64,000 bases of DNA from Bacteroidota bacterium (GTDB lineage: Bacteria; Bacteroidota; Bacteroidia; Chitinophagales; BACL12). Position numbers and translations under genes: made by a program. Below the pieces are notes generated by a model. It did no database searches. It was not told the DNA's origin and saw nothing but the letters and a program-made list of their open reading frames with translations. Location of the stretch: assembly GCA_016706865.1 (NCBI GenBank), contig JADJIS010000002.1, forward strand, positions 1,502,270 to 1,566,269. Reading direction: 5' to 3'. Every line of letters starts with the position of its first letter. Positions within the stretch are counted from its first letter, which is position 1. Shown one piece after another: positions 16,451 to 23,344 of the stretch.

Positions 16451-17341
16451 ATGGCTGCAATATACTCAATACGCGATCTGGAATTACTTTCGGGAATAAA
16501 GGCCCATACGATCCGTATATGGGAGCAGCGCTATAATATCCTTAAGGCACATCGCACAGAAACTAATATTCGTTTTTATTCTGAGACCGAACTGAAGTAC
16601 CTGATGAGCCTGGCTTTGTTGAACAGAAATGGGTACAAGATCTCCAAACTTGCAGCATTTTCCCCAGAGAAAATTGCCGAACTGGTGGAAAAATTGATTC
16701 ACGAACCCACCGAATATTACAACCAAATTGAAGGCTTAACCATTGCTGCCATTGCATATAATGAGGAAAAATTTGATCGTATACTCAATACCTGTATATT
16801 GCAAATGGGATTTGTAGATGCCGTAAAAAAGATCATTTTTCCTTTTTTGGAAAATCTGGGTATTTTATGGGTATCAGGCACTGTAATAGCCGCTCAGGAA
16901 CACTTTGTGACGCATTTACTCCGCCAGAAATTCATAGTCGCCATCGACGGCCATCCACTGCAACTGCACGCAGAATCCAAAACCTTTATACTTTTTCTGC
17001 CCAATTCCGAATGGCATGAATTGTCGCTGTTGTTCTTGAATTACCTTCTTCGCTCCGCCAACCACAAAGTGATTTACCTCGGTCCGAGTGTGCCGATAGA
17101 CGATGTGATCAATGCAGGAGAAGCAATCAAACCGGATGGATTTTATACCGTTATCACCGGACAGCCAAACGGATATTCGTTAACCGACTATCTGAACAAA
17201 CTCGCAAACCGGTTCCCGGATTCAAACGTATTTGTAAGTGGACCCCAGGTGGTGCATCCTATCAAAGGTTTGGATCCTAATGTGTTCGTTCTCAATAATT
17301 TAAATACAGTAATTTCACAGGTAGAAGTTTTATGTGAATAG
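16451..17341 (+). CDS. MerR-family regulator with B12-binding (CarH/LitR-like) module
   Basis: This 296-residue protein has an N-terminal MerR winged helix (YSIRDLELLSGIKAHTIRIW at 5-24, then EQRYNI and TNIRFYSETEL), a helical bundle, and a C-terminal cobalamin-like Rossmann domain. The W-x9-E-H signature of CarH-type photoreceptors is present as W140 and E150-H151. The lower-ligand position is His189 in E-W-H-E-L-S; the final Gly of D/E-x-H-x-x-G is replaced by Ser192. CarH/LitR proteins bind adenosylcobalamin and release DNA in light. It sits before an ECF sigma gene, with the same inverted repeat upstream of both. Light sensing is inferred, not shown. Confidence 0.85.
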   Translation: MAAIYSIRDLELLSGIKAHTIRIWEQRYNILKAHRTETNIRFYSETELKYLMSLALLNRNGYKISKLAAFSPEKIAELVEKLIHEPTEYYNQIEGLTIAAIAYNEEKFDRILNTCILQMGFVDAVKKIIFPFLENLGILWVSGTVIAAQEHFVTHLLRQKFIVAIDGHPLQLHAESKTFILFLPNSEWHELSLLFLNYLLRSANHKVIYLGPSVPIDDVINAGEAIKPDGFYTVITGQPNGYSLTDYLNKLANRFPDSNVFVSGPQVVHPIKGLDPNVFVLNNLNTVISQVEVLCE

Positions 17342-17353
17342 AAATTATATTTT

Positions 17354-17385
17354 TTGTTTAAGAAATTTTAAAAATAGTTAAACAA
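17354..17385. promoter_or_regulatory. Inverted-repeat operator TTGTTTAAG-N14-GTTAAACAA (copy 2)
   Basis: Half-sites at 17354-17362 and 17377-17385 match copy 1 except for the last base of the left arm, and the centre is again exactly 14 bp. It lies immediately upstream of the -33 TTTG of the ECF sigma gene, 13 bp after the regulator stop. Conservation of both arms and of the spacing, while the centre differs, argues for protein binding. Confidence 0.7.
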
Positions 17386-17388
17386 AAA

Positions 17389-17420
17389 TTTGGAAAAACC
17401 AATTTTCTATCTCAACTTTG
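17389..17420 (+). promoter_or_regulatory. Promoter of the ECF sigma gene: TTTG-N20-CAACTTTG
   Basis: TTTG at 17389-17392 and CAACTTTG at 17413-17420 fit the phylum's -33/-7 pattern with one mismatch in the -7 element. The ATG follows 18 bp later. The operator abuts the -33 element on its upstream side. Confidence 0.55.
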
Positions 17421-17438
17421 GGTAAAATTTGAAGGATT

Positions 17439-17954
17439 ATGAAGAACTCGGAATTTCAAGCACACATCATACAACTAAAGGCTCCCCTCAGAACCTTTGC
17501 AATGAATTTGACCCGCGACCGCGATGATGCACTTGATCTGATTCAGGAAACATACATCCGCGCTTTAACGAATGAGGACAAATTTCATGAAGGTACCAAC
17601 CTCAAAGCATGGTTACTTACCATAATGAAAAATATTTTCATCAATAATTATCGCAAATCCACCAAAAGAAATACGATAGTGGATATATCCGAAAATCTTT
17701 TTTTAATTAATTCTTCAGAGGCGATCACAGGCAATCAGGCAGAAAATGATTTTGTGATGAAAGACCTTGCGCTCGCAGTAAATAATCTCGATGCAGAATA
17801 TAAAAAACCTTTCATCATGCACTACAATGGTTTTAAATATGAAGAAATTGCCGAAGAAATGAATCTCCCCCTCGGCACCGTAAAAAGCCGCATCTTTTTC
17901 GCCCGCAAACAAATGAAAGATTTTTTAAAAAGCCGGGGATTTGAGAGGAATTGA
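17439..17954 (+). CDS. ECF-type RNA polymerase sigma factor
   Basis: This 171-residue sigma-70 family protein has region 2 (RTFAMNLTRDRDDALDLIQETYIRAL at about 18-44, with the core-binding DALDLIQET) and region 4 (YKKPFIMHYNGFKYEEIAEE, then GTVKSRIFFARKQMKDFL) at the C-terminus. There is no region 3 and no visible anti-sigma gene next to it. Its pairing with a B12-type MerR regulator resembles the LitR/LitS and similar light-responsive pairs, which in many Bacteroidota precede carotenoid genes. Here, no carotenoid gene follows; lipid methyltransferase genes lie upstream instead. Confidence 0.9.
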   Translation: MKNSEFQAHIIQLKAPLRTFAMNLTRDRDDALDLIQETYIRALTNEDKFHEGTNLKAWLLTIMKNIFINNYRKSTKRNTIVDISENLFLINSSEAITGNQAENDFVMKDLALAVNNLDAEYKKPFIMHYNGFKYEEIAEEMNLPLGTVKSRIFFARKQMKDFLKSRGFERN

Positions 17955-18450
17955 CAATTGACAATTGATAATTGACAATTATTGACGGGATGATAAATTA
18001 AGTTTCAATTGATGAATTAATTCGGATGTAAGTAACAGAGTGGGCAGTAAACAGTAAACAGTGAGCAGTGGGCAGTTTGTAACATTGGGAGTTATAGCTC
18101 CGAATTATAAAATTTCTTTATTGATAATTTTACGAGAGTTTGCATTTGGAAATTAAATTCTCATCAGAAATCAAAACAAATCCTAGGTCTTATGTCATAT
18201 TTCCTAGGTCTAATTTTTGGGCAGCTTGTAACATTGGTAAATTTCGCTTCGAATTTAAATATTATTTATTAGCAAGATTCACGTAGTTTACAATTGGAAA
18301 TTAATTTCTCATCAACGATCAAACTCATCCTACTTCCTATTTCCTACTTCCTATTTCCTATTTCCTTTGTTCAGGCCAGTAATCAAAACTCCAAATGTTA
18401 CTGTGATCCCGGCTGTTTAATTATCAATTATCAATTGTCAATTGTCAATT
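17953..18450. repeat. Repeat block: two ~130-bp dispersed elements inside inverted TTGACAATT satellites
   Basis: The block opens with TTGACAATTGATAATTGAC-type words at 17953-17990 and closes with their reverse complement at about 18418-18450. Inside are two related ~130-bp units near 18065-18195 and 18215-18335. Each starts GGGCAG(T/C)TTGTAACATTG, continues through GAATT.TAAA and TTGGAAATTAA.TTCTCATCA, and ends in CCTA.TTCCTA words. Reverse-oriented copies of the same unit lie at 44750-45030. A 93-residue open frame overlapping the block is repeat-derived, so no gene is called. Confidence 0.8.
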
Positions 18451-18837
18451 TTTTCCCGTTTCATAAAGTTCGATCGGCAACCCATCCGGATCCTCAAAGA
18501 AAACAAACCTTTTTTGGGTGTATTCGTCAATTCGAATTTCTTGAAATACAATTCCTTTTTGAGATAATGTTTTAATTGTTTCGTCGAGATCATCTACAGC
18601 AAAACAAAGATGTCGTAATCCATGGGCTTCGGGGTATGAATTTCGGGGTGGTGCATCGGGGAATGAAAATAATTCGATGGCGGTATTTTCATCCACTTTG
18701 AGATCGAGTTTATAGGAATTTCGGTTTTCGCGATAGTTTTCTGCTATTATCTCAAAACCTAAAACTTCGGTATAGAAATATTTCGACCTCATATAGTCGG
18801 AACAAATTATTGCAATATGGTGTATCCCTTTTATCAT
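18445..18837 (-). CDS. VOC family protein (glyoxalase/bleomycin-resistance fold, YaeR-like)
   Basis: This 130-residue single vicinal-oxygen-chelate domain opens with IKGIHHIAIICSDYMRSKYF and FYTEVLGFEI. It has metal-ligand positions His6 (in GIHHIAI), the Glu of AIELFSFP, His76 in HGLRHLCFAV and Glu124 in LPIELYE. That ligand set (H/E/H/E) is typical of lactoylglutathione lyase-like proteins of the YaeR/GloA2 type. The natural substrate is unknown. Its ATG overlaps the stop of yraN (ATGA), so the two are translationally coupled. A detoxification or small metal-enzyme role is likely but unproven. Confidence 0.85.
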   Translation of the reverse strand: MIKGIHHIAIICSDYMRSKYFYTEVLGFEIIAENYRENRNSYKLDLKVDENTAIELFSFPDAPPRNSYPEAHGLRHLCFAVDDLDETIKTLSQKGIVFQEIRIDEYTQKRFVFFEDPDGLPIELYETGKN

Positions 18838-19199
18838 CCGTAAAGAAAAAAAGCATCCTCAAAATGTTTAAAAAACCATTTTTCGTCCTTTGATCTGAAA
18901 ATAGCTATGATATCAAAGCGCACCTCTTTTTCCAGATTTTTTTCATATAAATAGTTTCCCGCTGCCCTCACCATGAGTTTTTGTTTGGCACTGGTCACCG
19001 ATTCCTCAGGGTAACCAAACACATAACTGCTGCGGGTCTTCACCTCTACAAAAACAATAATATCCTTAAAACCGGCAATAATATCCACTTCCGCCCTGCC
19101 ACTTCTATAGTTTTTTTCCAGTATCACATATCCTTTCTCCTGCAAAAAGGCCACTGCTTTTTCCTCTCCCTCCTTCCCCAATTCGTTGTGCCTGCCCAT
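18834..19199 (-). CDS. YraN family (UPF0102) endonuclease-like protein
   Basis: This 121-residue protein uses the ATG at 19199 (MGRHNELGKEGEEKAVAFLQ). A longer frame from 19256 would run through the divergent isomerase promoter and is rejected. The family core is visible: GKEGEEKAVAFLQEKGY, NYRSGRAEVDIIA, and IIVFVEVKTRSS, containing the restriction-like D-(x)n-E-x-K pattern (Asp of EVDII, Glu and Lys of VEVKT). YraN proteins are predicted nucleases, perhaps of Holliday-junction type, and often sit near ribosome or processing genes. It is divergent from the sugar isomerase gene with only 24 bp between starts. Confidence 0.9.
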   Translation of the reverse strand: MGRHNELGKEGEEKAVAFLQEKGYVILEKNYRSGRAEVDIIAGFKDIIVFVEVKTRSSYVFGYPEESVTSAKQKLMVRAAGNYLYEKNLEKEVRFDIIAIFRSKDEKWFFKHFEDAFFLYG

Positions 19200-19214
19200 A
19201 AAATCGTATTTTTG
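19186..19214 (+). promoter_or_regulatory. Promoter TTG-N18-TATTTTTG of the sugar isomerase gene
   Basis: TTG at 19186-19188 and TATTTTTG at 19207-19214 fit the Bacteroidota consensus. The -33 lies inside the first codons of yraN on the other strand, and the isomerase ATG is 9 bp past the -7 element. That supports ATG 19224 as the true start and a near-leaderless transcript. Confidence 0.6.
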
Positions 19215-19223
19215 TATGTGACG

Positions 19224-20204
19224 ATGGACAAATATATTGATAGATTTCGGGAACAACTGATCGAAGCTCTCGCGATCGGTGAACAGATATCTGAAATTAA
19301 AACGGGAAGACCTATTACCAATATCCTCATCTCGGGTATGGGTGGATCGGGAATTGGAGGAGCGATTGTGCAGGAATTTGTTGCCGATAAATTGAATATT
19401 CCAGTAGCTATTATAAATGATTATGATCTCCCGACTTATGCTGCGGAAAATACCTTATTTATTTGTTGCAGTTATTCGGGGAACACAGAGGAAACACTTT
19501 CCACCTTTCATCAGGCTCTTGAAAAAAAATGTTTCGTGGTATGTATCACCACAGGAGGAAAATTAAAAGAACTTGGAGAAATAAATAATTTTCCAACTGT
19601 AATTATTCCCGGAGGAATGCCTCCGAGAACATGTTTGGGATATTCTCTTGTTGCACAACTTTATGTTTTGTATAAAATGGGTTTAATTGAGGATGATTTT
19701 ATTACTCAAATTAAAAGAGCCGCAGATCTTTTGTTGAAATTAGAAGAAGAAATTAAAATTACAGCTAAATCAATAGCTGAAAAAATAAAAGATACCATCC
19801 CGATAATTTATTCCTCTGCCCCTATGCAAAACATTGGATTGCGTTTAAAACAACAAATAAACGAAAATGCAAAAATGCACTGTTTTGCAAATGTAATTCC
19901 GGAAATGAATCACAATGAGTTGGTTGCATATTATGAAAGAAATAATAACTTGTCGGTAATATACCTCCGTGATAAAAGTGCGTCAGAACAAATAAATAAA
20001 CGATTCGACCTTTGTGCTGAATTGATTCAACCAAAAGTTTTAGTGATGGAAGAATTTTATGCCGAAGGAACTACACACTTTGAAAAATTGTTGTACCTTG
20101 TTCATCTGGGCGATTGGCTGAGTTATTATTTATCGGAATTAAAGTCAGTGGATGCGATAAAGATACACAGCCTCGATTGGCTTAAAACAGAATTGGAGAA
20201 TTAA
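19224..20204 (+). CDS. Bifunctional phosphoglucose/phosphomannose isomerase (SIS domain)
   Basis: This 326-residue protein starts at ATG 19224 (MDKYIDRFREQLIEALAIGE); the open frame continues upstream into yraN and is artefactual there. Two SIS (sugar isomerase) domains are present. The first has ILISGMGGSGIGGAIVQEF near residue 34 and CSYSGNTEETLSTF near 81, whose phosphate-binding Ser/Thr loop is typical. The second contains IIYSSAPMQNIGLRLKQQ and the catalytic-type ENAKMHCFANVIPEMNHNEL with Glu and His. Members interconvert glucose-6-P, mannose-6-P and fructose-6-P in the cytoplasm. It is followed without a gap by lipB. Confidence 0.9.
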   Translation: MDKYIDRFREQLIEALAIGEQISEIKTGRPITNILISGMGGSGIGGAIVQEFVADKLNIPVAIINDYDLPTYAAENTLFICCSYSGNTEETLSTFHQALEKKCFVVCITTGGKLKELGEINNFPTVIIPGGMPPRTCLGYSLVAQLYVLYKMGLIEDDFITQIKRAADLLLKLEEEIKITAKSIAEKIKDTIPIIYSSAPMQNIGLRLKQQINENAKMHCFANVIPEMNHNELVAYYERNNNLSVIYLRDKSASEQINKRFDLCAELIQPKVLVMEEFYAEGTTHFEKLLYLVHLGDWLSYYLSELKSVDAIKIHSLDWLKTELEN

Positions 20205-20903
20205 ATGCAATTAGTAAAATACCGCGACCTTGGAACTATGGAATATGATTTTGCATGGAAACTGCAACAGAGTATTTTTGATGATATAGTAGCAAAAAAA
20301 TTAAAGAACAGAACCCTGATGCCTGATGACCAATTAAATTATCAGCATCATTTATTGTTTGTTGAACATGATCCCGTAATAACAATGGGAAAGAATGCGG
20401 ATGAAAAAAATTTGTTGTTGAATGAAGATTTTTTGAAACAAAAGGGCGTTCAGTTATTTCATATCAACAGGGGAGGAGATATAACCTATCACGGTCCCGG
20501 TCAAGTTGTAGGATATCCGATATTAGATCTGGATAATTTTTTTACCGATCTGGGAAAATATCTCCGAAGTATTGAGGAGGTGATAATTAAAACGCTCGCT
20601 GAATATAATTTGATCGGTGAACGCTTAAAAGGTGCAACAGGTGTTTGGCTGGATGCCGATAAACCAACTGCCAGAAAAATATGTGCAATTGGTATTAGAA
20701 GCAGCAGATGGGTTACCATGCACGGATTTGCATTTAACGTGAATACTGATCTGAGTTATTTTGATTTTATAATTCCCTGCGGAATAACAGATAAAGCAGT
20801 AACATCATTAAAAAAAGAATTAGGAAGGGAAATTGATATGCAGGAGGTTAAGAATAAATTGAAAAGGAATTTTGAAATAGTATTTAATTGTAAACTGATA
20901 TAA
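20205..20903 (+). CDS. lipB: Lipoyl(octanoyl) transferase
   Basis: LipB moves octanoyl groups from ACP to the lipoyl domains of 2-oxoacid dehydrogenases and glycine cleavage H protein. The 232-residue protein has the signature HINRGGDITYHGPGQVVGYP near residues 86-105, GATGVWLD, and ARKICAIGIR with the catalytic Lys158. The acyl-thioester Cys192 is in IIPCGITDKAVTS. All key residues are intact. The ATG follows the isomerase stop immediately, and the stop overlaps the next start (TAATG), so three unrelated functions share one transcript. Confidence 0.95.
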   Translation: MQLVKYRDLGTMEYDFAWKLQQSIFDDIVAKKLKNRTLMPDDQLNYQHHLLFVEHDPVITMGKNADEKNLLLNEDFLKQKGVQLFHINRGGDITYHGPGQVVGYPILDLDNFFTDLGKYLRSIEEVIIKTLAEYNLIGERLKGATGVWLDADKPTARKICAIGIRSSRWVTMHGFAFNVNTDLSYFDFIIPCGITDKAVTSLKKELGREIDMQEVKNKLKRNFEIVFNCKLI

Positions 20904-21961
20904 TGGCTGAGCAAGAAGAGGATATAGAAATAAATGATCTATCGGGTGATACGGAAGAGGAATTGTATGAACATTATCGCGTAACCACCGATAAAAAACA
21001 AGAACCTCTTCGAATAGATAAATTTTTATTTAATCGCATAGAAAATATTTCGCGCACAAGAATTCAAAATGCCGCATTGGCGGGTTGTATTTTAGTGAAC
21101 GATGTTCCTGTGCGCTCCAGCTACAAAATAAAACCGGGTGATACTATTGTTGTGGTATTGCCACAAAAACCTGCAAAATACGATGTTCGTCCCGAAAATA
21201 TTCCCTTGAATATTATGTATGAGGATGATGATATCATCGTAATTAATAAACCTGCTGGAATGGTTGTGCATCCCGGACTCGGTAATTTCAGCGGTACTTT
21301 AGTAAATGCATTGTTATATCATTTTCAAGGTTTACCACAAAGGGAAGATGAACCTTTTCGCCCAGGACTTGCACACAGAATTGATAAAAATACCACAGGA
21401 ATTATCATAGCAGCAAAAAATGAATTTTCCTTAGCGCATCTCGCAAAACAATTTTTCGATCACTCTATTCAAAGAAAATATATTGCTTTAGTTTGGGGCG
21501 AATTTGAAGAAAAACAAGGAACCATAGTTGGAAATATTGCACGCCATCTTCGATTCAGAAAAATATTTACAGTGTATCCTCCAGGTGGAGAAATTGGTAA
21601 ACATGCAATAACGCATTATAAGGTTTTGGAGAGTTTTGGTTATACCAGTTTGGTGGAATGTCAATTGGAAACCGGTCGTACACATCAGATCCGTGTGCAT
21701 ATGCAACATATCAATCATCCTGTATTTGCAGATAATACTTATGGCGGCGACAGAATTGTAAAGGGTACAATATATACCAAGTACAAACAGTTTATTGATA
21801 ATTGTTTCGAGATAATCCAGCGTCAATCGCTTCATGCAAAATCTCTGGGTTTCATCCACCCAAAAACAAACGAACCCATGTTTTTTGAAAGTGATCTGCC
21901 ACCCGATATGCAACAGGTAATTGAAAAGTGGCGTCACTATGCGAAATTTTTGAAACTTTAA
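20903..21961 (+). CDS. RluA family pseudouridine synthase (RluD-like)
   Basis: This 352-residue protein has an N-terminal S4 RNA-binding domain (LRIDKFLFNRIENISRTRIQ at about 36-55, then GCILVNDVPV) and an RluA catalytic domain. The catalytic Asp lies in GLAHRIDKNTTGIIIAAK near residue 161. ETGRTHQIRVHMQHINHPV, near 256, is the conserved HQIR segment. The domain order and length match RluD, which makes pseudouridines in 23S rRNA helix 69; other RluA members act on 16S rRNA or tRNA. An acidic leader (EEDIEINDLSGDTEEE) precedes the S4 domain, as is common in Bacteroidota. It is coupled to lipB. Confidence 0.9.
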   Translation: MAEQEEDIEINDLSGDTEEELYEHYRVTTDKKQEPLRIDKFLFNRIENISRTRIQNAALAGCILVNDVPVRSSYKIKPGDTIVVVLPQKPAKYDVRPENIPLNIMYEDDDIIVINKPAGMVVHPGLGNFSGTLVNALLYHFQGLPQREDEPFRPGLAHRIDKNTTGIIIAAKNEFSLAHLAKQFFDHSIQRKYIALVWGEFEEKQGTIVGNIARHLRFRKIFTVYPPGGEIGKHAITHYKVLESFGYTSLVECQLETGRTHQIRVHMQHINHPVFADNTYGGDRIVKGTIYTKYKQFIDNCFEIIQRQSLHAKSLGFIHPKTNEPMFFESDLPPDMQQVIEKWRHYAKFLKL

Positions 21962-21984
21962 AAATTGTATTACCTTTCGTCTGT

Positions 21985-23241
21985 ATGAAAAGTCAGTCCT
22001 CCACTCTTTTAACATTGTTTTTCCTCATGATCAACATGTTTGTTTTCGGGCAAACACAAAAATGTTATACCGATGGATTTTTACAATCCCTGCAACAAAC
22101 TGATCCTGCCAAATATGAAAAAATGAGGGCAGCACAAACCGATCTGTTATTCACCAATGCAAAAATTACGGATGATATTTATATGATTCCAATTGTAGTG
22201 CATGTGGTATATAAAACAGAGTCACAAAACATCAGCGACATTGAAATTTTTGAACAGATCAATGTCCTTAACGAAGATTTCAGAAGATTAAATCCCGATA
22301 CAATAAACACATTACCCGGATTTCAGGGTGTTGCCGCTGATTGCAGAATTGAATTTTGCCTCGCTCAATTTGACCCGGAAGGAAATCCAACCTCCGGAAT
22401 TATTCGCACTCATACAGATACAACGGAATGGTTGCTTGGATTTTCAGAAAAAGTGAAATTTACCAATCAGGGTGGAGATGATGGATGGCCAGCGATCAGT
22501 TATCTCAATATTTGGGTATGTAATTTAGAGGATGGCATTTTAGGATATGCATATGGTCCGCCCTCCGGTGCACCTGACGCTGGAGATGGAATAGTAGTGG
22601 ATTATAAAAATTTCGGACTTGGCGATGTTTCTTCAAAACCCTATGATCTTGGCAGAACAACCACACATGAAATTGGCCATTGGCTCGGATTAAATCATGT
22701 TTGGAGCGGATTTGGTTCTTGTGGGGCTATGGATGATGGAATTGAAGATACTCCTCCACAATCAGGCGAAACTTATGGATGTCCGGAGGGTGAAGTTTAC
22801 GATATTTGCAGTCCTGAATCTCCCGGAATTATGTATCAAAATTATCTGGATTACACAGATGATGCATGTATGAATTTATTTACCGAAGGGCAAAAAAATA
22901 AAATGCGTTCTGTTATTGAAACCAAACGCGCTTCTCTTCTTTTTTCTTCCGCAGGTTGTAATGAAATTCCGCCGTTACCGGGTGATATTGCTGAATTGAT
23001 AATTTATCCCGTTCCTACAAGCGGGGAATTCACGATTGTGATCAAAAACTTTCTTGCCCTGCAGGAAAATATGGAAATTAATATTTATGATGCTTTGGGA
23101 CAGCTGGTTTCAACCGCAAATCCAACATCCGCAAATACTGTTGCACAGTATTTCAACCTGAGCCATTTGGCTACAGGCTGTTATTTCGTTAGGGTGTTCA
23201 ATGGCACTTACTTTTTGACAGACCAGTTTTTGCTCTATTGA
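21985..23241 (+). CDS. M43 (pappalysin-like) zinc metalloprotease with T9SS sorting domain
   Basis: The ATG at 21985 gives a 418-residue protein with a signal peptide (MKSQSSTLLTLFFLMINMFV then FGQ). The frame upstream is rluD sequence and is rejected. IPIVVHVVYKTESQNIS opens the M43 domain. The metzincin zinc site is TTHEIGHWLGLNHVW (H-E-x2-H-x5-H), and the Met-turn is seen in the NYLDYTDDACMNLFT region. A type A sorting domain starts ELIIYPVPTSGEF near residue 335 and ends FLTDQFLLY. The product is a secreted gelatinase-like peptidase. A degenerate -7 (TACCTTTC, 21971-21978) lies 6 bp before the ATG. Confidence 0.9.
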   Translation: MKSQSSTLLTLFFLMINMFVFGQTQKCYTDGFLQSLQQTDPAKYEKMRAAQTDLLFTNAKITDDIYMIPIVVHVVYKTESQNISDIEIFEQINVLNEDFRRLNPDTINTLPGFQGVAADCRIEFCLAQFDPEGNPTSGIIRTHTDTTEWLLGFSEKVKFTNQGGDDGWPAISYLNIWVCNLEDGILGYAYGPPSGAPDAGDGIVVDYKNFGLGDVSSKPYDLGRTTTHEIGHWLGLNHVWSGFGSCGAMDDGIEDTPPQSGETYGCPEGEVYDICSPESPGIMYQNYLDYTDDACMNLFTEGQKNKMRSVIETKRASLLFSSAGCNEIPPLPGDIAELIIYPVPTSGEFTIVIKNFLALQENMEINIYDALGQLVSTANPTSANTVAQYFNLSHLATGCYFVRVFNGTYFLTDQFLLY

Positions 23242-23303
23242 TTTGTGACTTATATCAACACAAATTAAATTGTTTACACACGCAATTATTCCCTCGCACT
23301 TCT

Positions 23304-23311
23304 TAACTTTG
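23304..23311 (+). promoter_or_regulatory. -7 element TAACTTTG before the second M43 gene
   Basis: TAACTTTG matches the Bacteroidota TAnnTTTG consensus 33 bp before the ATG. I see no well-placed -33 TTG. The element suggests that the second protease is not wholly dependent on the first gene's transcript. Confidence 0.5.
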
Positions 23312-23344
23312 TGTAACAATTTTAACACCTAACCTATATTAAGA

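Noticed and set aside
18294..18575. A 93-codon plus-strand open frame
   Set aside because: It runs through repeat DNA and then antisense to the VOC gene; composition is that of the repeats.
18981..19223. An N-terminal extension of about 81 residues on the sugar isomerase
   Set aside because: It is antisense to yraN; a good promoter at 19186-19214 sets the start at 19224.
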